DNA of 64,000 bases from Diabrotica undecimpunctata (taxonomy: Eukaryota > Arthropoda > Insecta > Coleoptera > Chrysomelidae), in assembly GCF_040954645.1 (NCBI RefSeq), contig NC_092811.1:86171199-86235198 (forward strand), given 5' to 3'. Positions 43,842-54,808 of this stretch are shown piece by piece. A model generated the notes under the pieces. The model was not told the DNA's origin. It worked only from the letters and a program-made list of their open reading frames with translations, and did not search any database. Made by a program: the position numbers and the translations under genes. Every line of letters begins with the position of its first letter. Position 1 is the first letter of the stretch.

Positions 43842-44505
43842 AATCGGTTTTGGAAACATTAAAAAGTAGTTAATGACAAAAATTGCTCAAGACCTAATTG
43901 ATGATGTTTTATCATCCATAGCTAGAAGATTCGATAGGGCAGAATATAATCTGACTCTACCAAAAGCTTCTTTATTAGATCCTTGCTTTAAAGCAAAATC
44001 GTTTTCTTCAAGTTCATCAGATGCATTGAGAAAAGTAAAAGAGGCTGTGCAATCTGATATAGTTGCCATTATTAAAAAGAGGCAGAGTTCTCTCTTTGAA
44101 TTCGGTTAGTACTACAGATCCAGATGAATTAGTTTCTGATCTTGCTGGTTCTTCTTACAGTGCTAAGAGAAACTTAGTCTGGGAGAGTTTTGATAATTGT
44201 TTTGCAGAAACAGAAGAAACCAGTCCAACTGCCACTGCTATATTAGAAATGAAACTGTATTTAGAAGCTCGTAATATTAGACGGACAGAAAATGCACTAT
44301 TGTGGTGTCGAGGAAATTAAGGGAGCTTATGTATCCCAATCTTTCTATTTTGGCAAAAAAAACATTTGTGTGTTCTAGCCACATCTGTGCCTAGCGAGCG
44401 TATATTTTCCAAAGCAGGACAAATAATTTCGGAAAGACGCAATAGAATCAAAGCAAAACATGTTAATAAATTATTGTTTTTAAATTGTAATAATAAATTT
44501 CTATA
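43842..44505 (+). pseudogene. hAT transposase C-terminal half (dimerisation domain)
   Basis: The frame from 43873 reads MTKIAQDLIDDVLSSIARRF and LLDPCFKAKSFSSS. After a frameshift near 44100 comes ILEMKLYLEARNIRRTENAL and, after another shift near 44318, VLATSVPSERIFSKAGQIIS with ERRNRIKAKHVNKLLFLN. This is the hAT C-terminal dimerisation region, ending near 44505. The lesions make it non-functional. Confidence 0.85.
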
Positions 44506-44672
44506 ATGTTCTGATTGTTCTGTTAGTTTTTATATTGTTTTATATTAGTTGGTAGTTTGTATTTGTATGAATTTTACTTATTTATTTTATTAATTTAAGA
44601 AAATTTAAGGTCTTGTTACATTTTGTACATAAAATTTGCATTTTGTATTAATAAAGTTAGCAAACCGTCGAT

Positions 44673-44910
44673 GATGTGACAATACCTCCTATCTGCTTCC
44701 TCATGAGTTTTGTAAGAGAGATGAAAAACTTTTTTAAGGTTACCTCCTGTTTTCATATTATACTTTTTGACGTTTTATAGTAAATTAATAGTAGAATTTA
44801 CTACAAAACAAGTCAAAACTTACATATGAAAACAGGAGGTAACCCTAAAAAAGGTTTTTCGTGTCTCCTACAAAACTCATGAAAAATCAGATAGGAGGTA
44901 TTCTCACATC
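44673..44910. mobile_element. Palindromic MITE, 238 bp
   Basis: Two arms of about 100 bases: GATGTGACAATACCTCCTAT at the left and, on the other strand, GATGTGAGAATACCTCCTAT at the right. Inner arms include TTACCTCCTGTTTTCATAT and its complement. No frame. Flanks do not show a certain target duplication. Confidence 0.8.
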
Positions 44911-45375
44911 AGATAGAAGAAGATAGGAAAGTTAATCGAGTATTTACATATCGGCTTCTTTTTATCGTGGGTTCTACGTTCGTCTAGTTAGGGTTTTTAC
45001 TACTATGACTCACGTAAATGTTGTTTCGTCCTCTATGTCTGTGATGTCCTATTTTTCTACTATTTTTTATTACTTTTACTATTTTTAAACTTTTATAGGG
45101 AGCCCCTATTGGCTGCCTGGCTAATTTTTTCACGCCCGCGATATGCGTTTGTGTTTTTGCTATAGGGGGGGATGGTCGGCTCGCTCGATATTAATCTGGC
45201 CAAACATCGGGCCATACGCTGCTGGTTTGTTGCTTCCCGGATCGGAACGGGGAGGAACAGACCAGCAGGACTAGGTCGGTAACAGAATTAAGAAAATTAA
45301 TTAAGTTTTAATGTGAATTAATTATTGTTTGTTTTTATTTTAATAAATACATAAATCGGATTACCTACAACGAAA
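44911..45375. other. Upstream region of the second Sola-like gene
   Basis: No gene. G+C rises around 45110-45290 (GGGAGCCCCTATTGGCTGCC and a GGGGGGG run), which may be a promoter of the element. The left terminus of the Sola-like element should lie here, but I could not pair it with a right end. Confidence 0.45.
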
Positions 45376-48003
45376 AATGTCAAGACGAAAGGTATGTAAT
45401 TAATCTTTTAAGATTTTAAAACTTATAACGTAACCTGAAATAGTCGTTCTTGTTCCTTCCTAACTTAAATTAACTGAGAACAAATTGTTTTTTTTTTGTG
45501 ATCTTTTATTTTCATTATCGTACAATTTAATTAACCTGTCACTGCAGTATATAAAATTTGCAGCAAATCCTACTCGAAAACAAAAAAATATAATCGTATA
45601 GGAAAACAATTCTTTAAAGAATCTACTTATTTTTCTTGAGCTAAGTGGGGAACCCTTTTTTTCCAAATGCATTTAAAAATGTTCATGATCAGGTGTTTGT
45701 TATATTTATCATAAATTTTGTTACTTATATCGTAAATGAGAATGACGAAAATTATATATGTTGGATATTATAAAGCCTGATTTTTTATCTACGAGAAAAT
45801 AATTCATAGGTAGTTAGGGTTAAAAGGCAAACCGAAGTGCAAGAATGCTGGATATCGTATTATTTTCGAAAAACGACGAGTATCAAATGAAGGAAGACCC
45901 ACGAGTTGTAATAAATGAAACCGTTTCACAAAGAGATTTTTTAAGTAAGAGTACATATGAACGTGTTCAGGAGTGGATTAATAGTAATGTACCAGATAGC
46001 TTTCCAAAAATTACACGACAAAATATCAGCAAACTTGTAGATTATTCATCATCTTCAGCATCATTGCCGGATGCTATAACTACACCCAACCCAAAATCTT
46101 GTTTAAATACTGATGTCGGTCCACTAAGTAGTCATCTGGAAGATTCAGAAATGTCATGGAATCCAGAAATTCAACAAGAAGATGCCTCTGATACCAGCAG
46201 AAAGCATACCACCCAATGAAGATCTGAAGATCTTTCAGTGATAGGAGAAAGAAGAATCCGAAAGCAAAAGTCACTTCCGAAAAAGGTTTCGCGAAGAATT
46301 GAAAAATGCACAGGAAAAAATAAAGCAGTACAACCTAACCCTCGTCTTAATAGAAAATGTGGTAATCAATGTGCTGAAAAGTTAAGTGAAGAAGATCGAG
46401 TTTTGATTTTTGAAAATTATTGGGGTATGGCAAGCTCACAATAGCAAAGAGATTGGATCTTATCCTGTATGGTGGAAACCCCAAATAACGAAAAAAGGCT
46501 GAGTCTACGCGAAGATCAAAAACAATGAAATATTATATTCCATATAACAATGAAAAAGTAAAAGTTTGCCAACAATTATTAACTAAAACGCTTAATATTT
46601 CCCAAATCACGCTACGATATAAAAAAGAAAATGACCTAACCAATAACATGGCTAAACAAGACCTAAGGGGAAAAAAGCCCTAAAAATAAATTTCATTCTA
46701 ATCAAGTCTCTTTGGTTAAGGAATACATTAAACAACTACAGGCTGTTCCTTTGCATTATTGTAGGAACAAAAGCAATAAATTATATCTTTCAGCCGAGTT
46801 TGAGAATGTTACAAACTTGTATCGCTTATACAAAAATAGCTCGTTGACTGCGGAAAACTAACTGAAATTGTATCACTCAATAAATTTCGAAAAGTATTTC
46901 GGTCAGATATTCATATCGGTTTTCATCTGCCAAAGAAAGACAAATGTAATCTTTGTGTGAAGATAAATATCTACCTAGCCTTGAACAAGAGGAGGAAAAG
47001 ACTGCAGAGTCCTACAGGCACTTCATTACAGATAAAGAAAAGTGCCTTGAAATGTTTTTGAAAGACCAAAATCTTTCTAAAGAAGGATCTGTGCTGTGTG
47101 TAAGCTTTGATCTGAAGAAAGTACTTAATACTCCTCATGGACAAAGTGACAATTTATTTTATTGTAGAAAATACGCATTCTATAATGAAACATTTTATGA
47201 GAGCGGCTCTGCAAATGTTTATTGTTACTTATGGGGAGAAGCAAATGCAAAACGAGGCTGCAACGAAATTTGTACAATAGTTTACAGGTATTTAAAAAAG
47301 AAAGATATTGAAATCACACATGGAACAATTTACCTATATTGCGACAGCTGTTCCGGACAGAATCGTAACAAGGCAATGCTGGCTATGCTCTCCTACTTCA
47401 TTGAAAGGAGTGCATTTATAAAAATATAAAAATAACATTTGTTACCATGGCATACAATGATGCCCGTAGACTCTTTGCACAGTAGCATTGCACTTTTCAG
47501 ACGTCGTAAAACTGTGTGGTCTCCAAGAGAATGGCCAACGATTATTCGCAATTCAAGAACAAATCCTTTTAAGTACATATGTTACTGAGTCATTGGATTT
47601 TTCTAATTTATTAAATTGGAAAGATTTCGCTAAAACATTAATACTCAATAAATTCAAAATCAACATTAGCAAACTTCGCAGAGCCATGTTTAATAAAGAT
47701 AACCCACAAAGCTTTATTTTAAAGTATGGATTCTTTGACAATAGTAAACTGAAAACTATAAATTTGCAGGAAATCTTAACAACATGCCTTAATCGTAATA
47801 GTAACAATACCGCTCCCCAACAGCTCTACAATAATCGACTCAAAATTTCGTCAGCTAAGTACCTAGATCTTAAAAAACTCTGTGATAAGGGTATTATCCC
47901 AGCAGAGTTTAAAGATGACTTCCTTTTATTACCCCATAGTGGTGATATTACAGACAGCTTGATGGAAACAGATAACGAGGATACAAGTGACGTTGATTTT
48001 TGA
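45376..48003 (+). pseudogene. Sola-like transposase 2, broken
   Basis: A first exon MSRRK (45376-45390, donor GTATGT) can splice to an AG near 45820, giving KANRSARMLDIV and the 45845 frame. Stops lie in frame at 46217 and 46442. The middle is frameshifted (KYYIPYNNEKVKVCQQLL, then SLVKEYIKQLQAVPLHYCRN). The core follows from 46953: FDLKKVLNTPH, LYCDSCSGQNRNK and, after stops near 47428, WHTMMPVDSLHSS. The 47488-48003 frame carries the C-terminus. The same D / D-x-C-x-GQN / acidic layout as the intact protein at 22310-25012 is visible, but the sequence is divergent, so it is another family. Confidence 0.75.
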
Positions 48004-48598
48004 TTATAACTTTTGTTTAATAAATGTATAATTTTTATAATTGTAATTTTTTTCATTGATTCTCACCAAATAAAACACAATTAAAATAAATCTTAAGCAA
48101 CGTGAATACTTTAAATTTGAACACACAAAACATAGTAACCATCTCGACAAAAAGCGTAAGTGACACTTAACCCTTTCGAGACTCCAGGTACATATGTGTA
48201 CCACTATGTTTGCATACAAGCCTAAAGTGATATTTTGCCGTTAAATATTATTTAAAAATGTACCAGTCAGTTCTCCATTGCATCGTTTGAGTCACGTTCA
48301 CGTGTAGCCGCGTAAAATATTTTAGTTAACCTAGAATTTGCGAGTTTTAGATGTGTTGGTTGCTACAGTCAGCATAAATACATTGTTTTTTGATACAAAT
48401 TATAGTTAAATTGTATTATATCATTTTACAGACTGTTTGTTTTTGTGTCTTTTTATAGTAAGTATATTTAGATTGTTATTTATTTAGAGTAAAATAAACA
48501 TTTGACTGTTTTTAAAATCTATGGTACTAATAAGTACCAATAGTCTTATAGTACGGTATGTAAGTGTACCATTAGTCTTATTCATGTCATTTTTAGAT

Positions 48599-50441
48599 AT
48601 GGATAAGAAAAGGCCACTTACACAGAAAGAACTTCAATATTATGCAGAATTATCATTTTCCGAGTCTGGAAGTAGTGATGACATGTATAAGCCTTCTGAT
48701 GATGAATCGGAATCAGACGAGGACTGCAAAGATAATTTTCACGAAACTTCTGATGAAGAATCAGAATCAGAGTTAGAAGTTCGTGATACACAGGAAACTT
48801 TACAAGAAACTGCCACACCTAGTAGTTCTTTTGTGTTGTGGTCAACACCAAATGAAGGTTTTGCTCCGAAAAAATAAATTTCAAGTCAACGTAGTTGTAC
48901 ATTGGATGCTGGCATGTATATTGCTCAATGCACTAATGAAAGGATTGAAATATGTAAGCAGTCAAGAAGAAACGCTCGTCTGAAAGAAACTGACTTAGGA
49001 GAAATTCAAATAGTTCTTGGTTGTATGCTAGTTATGTGCTACAACCGTGTACCAGAAATCAGTAATTATTGGTCAACTCATCCTTCACTGGGAAACGTTT
49101 CAATTCAAAATGCAATATCCCGTGACAGATTCAAAATTATATCGTCAAAAATGTATTTTGCATCACCAAAGAAACCAATAGAAGCCTCAAAAACGTATTA
49201 CATTGATGACGTTGTACAATGCTTGAAAGGTACCTTTCAAAAATATCGACAAGACAGCAGTTTTCAAAGTATCGACGAGTCCATGACGAAATTCAAAGGT
49301 CGATCGTCACTCAAACAGTATATGCCGCTAAAACCAGTAAAAAGGGGAATCAAAATGTGGCTTAGGTCAGACTCGTTTACTGGAGATACCTACGACTTCA
49401 ACATCTACACAGGTCGCGAAACTGAATATGTAGAAGGAACTCTTGGGGAACATGTAGTGAACAAACTTGTTTCCACAGCAAAAGAAAGAGATATAACCTT
49501 TTGCTTTGATCGTTTTTTTACTTCGGTTTGTCTGTTGGAAAATATAGAGTACGCAGCAATAGGGACCTGTAACCAAAATAGAAAAAACTTGCCAAAAATA
49601 AAAGATAAATTGCAAAGAGGTGAATGCGTATTTCAGTGCAGTGAAAACGGACTAATGTTTGTGAAATGGCAGGACACCAAGGAAGTCTTGATGCTGAGTA
49701 ATTGCCATAATGACAGTGTTTCATCTATCAATAAAACCATGAGAGATGGTTCGAAAGTAAATGTGTCCTGTCCAGAAATGATAGCGTGCTACAGGAAAAT
49801 TATGGGTGGGGTTGATCTAGCAGACCAAATGGTAGGATTGTACGATTTAGATCGTAAATCAAACAAATGGTGGAAAAAAGTATTCCATCGCTTACTTATG
49901 ATGTCAGTTGTAAACTCATGGATTATTTATAATGAAAAAAATAAGAAAAAAATTCCTCTGATTCAATTTTTGGTACCTCTGGCAGAAGAAATGATAGCTG
50001 AAGGACAAAAAATAGCTGCTATACGACATTTATCTAAGAAGGGAAGAATATCTATGAAAAGAAAACGTTTCGAGAGTGTATCATTACATCTTCCAATTGA
50101 AGGAAGCACAAGAAGACGATGTAAAATGTAATTTATATTTAAATGGGAATAAGCCACAATTAAAGGTTAAAATACGTTTATTGACGTTTCATTAAAATAC
50201 TAATGTTTGTATTTTGAGAACGATTTCCGAAGTGGAAATTGAAACGTCAATAAACGTATTTTAACCTTTAATTGTGGCTTATTCCCATTTAAATATAAAT
50301 TAATTTAAAATGCCACAAGAAAATAGCTTTAGATGTAAAATGTGCACTGATAATAAAACTCAAACACGTACAAAAACCCTTTGCGAAGAGTGTGACATTC
50401 CTTTATGTAAAAACTGTTTCGCAGTATATCACCGTAAATAA
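48599..50441 (+). pseudogene. piggyBac transposase 2, frameshifted
   Basis: ATG 48599 follows TTTTTAG. An acidic Ser/Asp/Glu-rich start (MDKKRPLTQKEL, then DDESESDEDC) runs to a stop at 48875, beyond which the protein continues in another frame. The core frame 48902-50131 is intact: QSIDESMTKFKGRSSLKQYM (first Asp), TFCFDRFFTSVCLLE (second Asp) and IMGGVDLADQMVGLYDLDR (last Asp). The Cys-rich tail is split by the palindromic repeat after RRRCKM and continues at 50333 as CKMCTDN, then CEECDIPLCKNCF, ending 50441. Two lesions only, so this is a young copy. Confidence 0.88.
50129..50331. repeat. Palindromic interspersed repeat, copy 2
   Basis: The same family as 34309-34552, inverted, with a shortened centre. 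It is flanked by GATGTAAAATG at 50118-50128 and 50332-50342 (11 bp), inside the piggyBac 2 coding tail. Confidence 0.88.
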
Positions 50442-50721
50442 TATTTTGTATTTTTGAGTAATTGTTTTGTATTTTTGAGTAATAAAGTAATACAAATATA
50501 TTATGTGGTATATAATAATATTTTTATGTGGGACTGTTGGTACACATATGTACCAATACACAAGACTAATGGTACATATGTGTACCACTACCCCCACGAA
50601 CACCCTAACGTTTTCATTAACATTTTTTGTTAAAAAAGGGTATATTTGTGTATATAAAAATAAAAAACCACAAAAATATGTTTTTAAAACTCGTTAAAAA
50701 AAACCGTCTCGAAAGGGTTAA

Positions 50722-50866
50722 GCACAAAAATTTGAAAAACTAAACATCGTAAGTAGCAGTACTATTACAAAAATAAAACATACAACATAATTACACTTAT
50801 CATTTGTAAAGCACACTACCAAATAATATAATATAAAATATTTAACTTTCAATACTGATTGGAACG
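50722..50866. other. Sequence between piggyBac 2 and the hAT right end
   Basis: A+T-rich with no gene. It is probably the remaining right part of the second Sola-like element. No terminus could be defined. Confidence 0.4.
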
Positions 50867-51302
50867 GGTATTAATTTAAAAAAAATCTCCTCCTGTAAAA
50901 TTGCACTTTTGCTGGTTACGATGTTTTTCCTGAAAGGGCTCGATATAAGCCACTAAAACTTCAAAAACTAAACATTTGTTTTATTGTGTTAACCTGTTTA
51001 TATTGTTAATACACTTTGTGTTAGATATCTGTTGAGGAATACTCTACTTTTGAATCTGTAACTTTAACAAATCCTAAACTATTTCACAATATTTGAAGCA
51101 TGGATATTTGTGCAGACCATACGCACACGCCTATAAATGTCAAGTCAAATTTCAAATTGAGTAATCGAGGGTCATATTAGTAACTGTTAAAATTGCCAAA
51201 TAAAAGTAATCGTATTTTGTAACAAGTAGAAAGTAACGATTACTTTTTTAAGAGTAATCGGTAATCACGATTACTATAAAGTAATCGTATTTGACATCAC
51301 TA
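50867..51302. repeat. hAT right end, first copy
   Basis: It starts GGTATTAATTT and ends GACATCACTA. It is closely similar to 52350-52811 throughout, including the GTAATCG/CGATTAC subterminal motifs. The base after its end is P-element sequence, with no ATTTCAAT repeat there. Confidence 0.85.
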
Positions 51303-52349
51303 GTCCGCATCGAGTTAGAATCTATGGAGAACCTATGAGCATATTAACGTGCTAAAATGTGCGAGAAACATTTTGAACCGGTGTACATGTACAAAGGAAA
51401 CACACGGAAGACATTATTTCAACAAGCACATCCAACGATTGTCTCACACACTCTTCAATATTCAAAACACACAGACGAACCATTAAAGAAAGTCATAAGG
51501 CTGGAAGGTAGATACTTTTTATTTATTCACAATTATAGTGCTTTATTATAAAAGTCATATAAAAATCAGTATCTACTTACAACTGTATACAAAGTTGTTT
51601 GTTGTTTTTCATAATATAAACAAGATCTGGAATTGTGAAATTTAATGATCTTTTATCAGCCTTATTAAGAACATATATCTTATGGTTACATACTGAGTAA
51701 TATTTATGTCGTGGTTTTAGGTACAACTGAAATCTATAATGCACAGGGAGTAATTAATAGTCCAACTGATAAACATAATACTATACCTGATACTTTGATG
51801 GAAGAGTTTCTGCTAACAGGTAATTTTATTTATTGCTCCTACAACTGTATTATGCATTCAACTAATCACTAATAAGCATTAACATATCTACTTTGAACGT
51901 TTATATGTTATTTGGTTATTAAATATATTTTTATATTTCAGATGTTAATAGGCAGGAAGTGTCTAGCCCACCTAGGCCCCATACTCCAGAATGTTTCACA
52001 GCTGCAACACAAACCCCCTCCAAGTTGTCGGGAGGTACACCCAGAAAAAAGAAACTAAGATTAAAAATAAAAAATTTGCGTGCAAGTGCATAGAAAGCAT
52101 ATGCGTCTTCCAAACAGAAGGAAGACAATAAATCTTTAAAAAATTTTTTTCAAATGTGTGACAAATTTTTAAACAAATCCCTAGCACAAATAGTGAAAGC
52201 TCAAGCAATTTTAAAAACTAAATGTCCAAAAAGTAGAAGGTATTCTGATGAATATAAACAATTTGCATTAACACTATATTTTTTGGGCCCAAAAGCCGAT
52301 GCTTTTATGGAAAGAATATTGTATTTTCCCTCAAAACGAAGTCTTCGAA
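51303..52349 (+). pseudogene. P-element transposase middle part (THAP C-terminus to coiled coil)
   Basis: Exon-like segments: KMCEKHFEPVYMYKGNTRKT (the C-x2-H end of a THAP finger), donor GTAGAT at about 51508; an exon 51721-51820 (acceptor GTTTTAG, donor GTAATT); and an exon from 51942 with SSPPRPHTPECFTAATQTPS, one stop (RASA, TAG, KAY), FQMCDKFLNKSLAQIVKAQA and YSDEYKQFALTLYFLGPKAD, ending RSLRR. The last block is the conserved segment before the P/THAP9 catalytic core. All junctions are phase 1. It lies between two copies of the hAT right end and lacks both the THAP start and the core. Confidence 0.78.
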
Positions 52350-52811
52350 GGTATTAATTTAAAAAAAAACCTCCTGTAAAATTGCACTTTTGCTGGTTAC
52401 GATGTTTTTCCTGAAAGGGCTCGATATAAGCCTCTAAAACTTCAAAAACTAAACATTTGTTTTATTGTGTTAACCTGTTTATATTGTTAATACATTTTGT
52501 GTTAGATATCTGTTGAAAGGAATACTCTACTTTTGAATCTGTAACTTTAACAAATCTTAAACTATTTCACAATATTTAAAGCATGGATATTTGTGCATGG
52601 AATGGCCCAGACTCAGCGCAGCAGACCATACGCATACGCCTATAAATGTCAAGTCAAATTTCAAATCGAGTAATCGAGAGTCATATTAGTAATTGTTAAA
52701 ATTGTCAAATAAAAGTAATCGTATTTTGTAACAAGTAGAAAGTAACGATTACTTTTTTAAAAGTAATCGGTAATCACGATTACTATAAAGTAATCGTATT
52801 TGACATCACTA
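52350..52811. repeat. hAT right end, second copy
   Basis: This is the copy that adjoins the ATTTCAAT target duplication at 52812 and so marks the true right border of the insertion. Confidence 0.85.
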
Positions 52812-52909
52812 ATTTCAATATAAACACAACACACGAAGTGAAACGAAGGGCTTTTTCGCAATTCAATTTTCTTTGCGCATGTGCGATTCTGCCATATTCT
52901 AATTAGTTT
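52812..52909. other. Zinc-finger 5' flank, displaced piece
   Basis: The sequence (GAAGGGCTTTTTCGCAATTC, then CTGCCATATTCTAATTAGTTT) matches arm A 1200-1270. It is the continuation of arm B after the hAT. It ends at AATTAGTTT, where the P element begins. Confidence 0.85.
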
Positions 52910-53075
52910 CATGGTATAATGAAACGACAAAGGTAACATATTGCGCACGTCGCATGACCGTCGGCCAGGGAGTGACGTCAGTTGCAGCGTAGTGTAGTCA
53001 GTCAGAAACTAGCATCCGAAGAGTGCAGTTAAAGTTTCGGAGTGTTCTCACAGTAATATTTTTAATTTTTACGAT

Positions 53076-53258
53076 ATGCGTTGTGCGGTATTTGGCTGTT
53101 CCTCTGATAACCAGAGCAAGCGAAATCCTTGCCCTGGTACGAAGTTTTTTCGTTTCCCTAAAGAGGAAAATCTAATTTGCATATGTGCAAGTCGTAATGC
53201 TGAGAGGTTTATTAAAAACAGTGGAAACAACCTGTCTATTACAATTACGACACAAAAA
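53076..53258 (+). pseudogene. P-element THAP finger, N-terminal half
   Basis: ATG 53076 starts MRCAVFGCSSDNQSKRN, then GTKFFRFPKEENL, the beginning of a C2CH THAP finger (first two Cys and the FPK motif). The second zinc half (C-x2-H) is absent and is found instead at 51357. The frame ends at a stop after a non-conserved tail, so the DNA-binding domain is incomplete. Confidence 0.8.
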
Positions 53259-53342
53259 TGACTTTTTCTATCCTATATATTTAGGTACTCACCAGCATAC
53301 CATATATTTAGGTACTCATATTTACTTATAAATTTTTTCTAG

Positions 53343-54808
53343 GTTTCCAAGTATTAGTTATGGTTTGTGATTTGGGGGGTAGAAATAGAAGACTGCACAC
53401 AGAATTGGAAATTACAGAATCAAAACCTTATTTTAAAAACCCACACAATGGTCAAAATGTTTATGTTTTTGCTGACGTGCCACACCTATTAAAGCTTATC
53501 AGAAATCATTTTGTGGATGAAGGTTTTATTTTTAATGGAAGAGAACTGAATAAGGACTGTGTTGAATCTGTTCTTGATGCAACAACAGGTTCTAATTTAA
53601 AAATTACCCACAAAAAAGGCAAAGAAAAGCTCAATGTCAGAGGAGCTCATAGACAGAGAGTAAAATATGCTGCAAAATTATTCTCCCATACGGTATCGAA
53701 GGCTATTAGTAGGTGCGGCATGCTTGGTCTCATTAATCAAGACACAAATTGGACACAACTGGCAGATGTTTTTAAATTAGTAAGTGTTACAATTTGTAAG
53801 GTAAACATTAATTACAAATTTGTTTTAACTTGTTATAGGTGAACGACTGGTTTGACGTATTTAATGTGAGCGACACTCGAACCAGAAACCGGGCTTATGG
53901 TTTGGCGCTAGAAGCGCAAAATGATATTTTAAAAAGAATGTCTGACATGATTTCAACAATGCGCGTTAAAGGCAAGAAATCATTGCTTCCGTTCCAAAAA
54001 GGTAACACAATATATCAAAGTAAAAACACATTTTTGTTACATTTTAAAAAACATTGTAGGTATTCTTATATCAAACAAGGCTCTGCAGTTGCTGCTTGAA
54101 GATGTAGGCAAACGATATAATATGAACTAGCTTTGGACGAGGCGCTTAAACCAAGATCCCTTGGAGAATTTTTTTGGGGTCATAAGAGCGAAAGGTGGTT
54201 TGAACGATCATCCAACTTCTTTAGATTTTAAATACCGACTGCGTTCTTATTTAATGGGAAAAAACGAAGGTGCTTTTTCAGATAACTGTAATATAGAAGA
54301 CGATGGTACACCTACATTAACTATGAGCGGTAGTATGGTAGAAAAGCTTGCTTAAAAAAAAACAATCATTGACACCAATCCCACGGATGGAGATGATATA
54401 GTCCTCTCTGAAGAACTCGATGATTTAAGATATGATGGACTAGAACATTTAGGAGGATATATTTTTAGCAAGCTTAAAGGCAAGTTACCAAATTTAACTA
54501 ACCAAAGTTCGACGTCTTACACCTGGACCAATCATTTGACAGAAGGTGGACTATGTAAACCTTCTAACGAATTGATGGCTCATTTGGAAAAACTAGAGCA
54601 GATTTTTCAAAACTTAAATGGAGATACCATATTTACTGGCAAACAATATATTTCAAGTCTGTTATCCGCAAGTGTTAATATTGATTGTTCTGAAGATGCT
54701 AAGAAAATATTTTTTCGATCGCGTATGTACTTCCGTATAAAAGATTTTAATAAAAAAATTATTTTAGCACGTACTAATGAAAGAAAAATACAAAAAACTA
54801 TCGCATAA
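53343..54808 (+). pseudogene. P-element transposase catalytic region
   Basis: Acceptor TTTTTTCTAG at 53342, then VMVCDLGGRNRRLHTELEIT, KPYFKNPHNGQNVYVFADVP and HLLKLIRNHFVDEGF (matching P/THAP9 insertion-domain and GTP-related parts). Intron 53780-53838 (GTAAGT to TATAG) joins FKL to VNDWFDVF. Intron 54002-54059 joins LLPFQK to ILISNKALQ. The last exon carries LNQDPLENFFGVIRAKGG, the most conserved P/THAP9 motif, and two in-frame stops at about 54128 and 54353. Translation ends at 54808. The transposase is therefore non-functional, and the exon before 53343 is deleted. Confidence 0.85.

Larger units (their letters stand above)
48171..50717 (+). mobile_element. piggyBac element 2 (2547 bp)
   Basis: The terminal repeats CCCTTTCGAGAC (left) and, on the other strand, CCCTTTCGAGAC (right) are flanked by TTAA at 48167-48170 and 50718-50721. 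Just inside both ends are palindromes of the form GGTACATATGTGTACC (one at the left, two at the right). It interrupts the region downstream of the second Sola-like gene. A 203-bp palindromic repeat is inserted near its 3' end. Confidence 0.92.
33066..52811 (+). mobile_element. hAT transposon expanded to 19.7 kb by nested insertions
   Basis: The ends are TAGTGATCTCAA (left) and TAGTGATGTCAA (right, other strand). They are flanked by the identical 8-bp repeat ATTTCAAT at 33058-33065 and 52812-52819, the target length of hAT. GTAATCG/CGATTAC motifs are repeated near both ends, like subterminal transposase sites. The internal transposase gene (41987-44505) is interrupted. The interior holds piggyBac elements, an I-like LINE, a Sola-like element, a MITE and part of a P element. 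The right terminus is present twice (50867-51302 and 52350-52811). Confidence 0.85.

Noticed and set aside
48521..48598. Longer start for piggyBac 2 at 48521
   Set aside because: The upstream residues are hydrophobic and unlike piggyBac N-termini; the Met at 48599 after an AG acceptor-like site begins the acidic start typical of the family.
53076..54808. Possibility that the THAP/P sequence is a domesticated host gene
   Set aside because: It is bounded by a target duplication, has two in-frame stops in the last exon and lacks the middle exons, so it is a decayed element.
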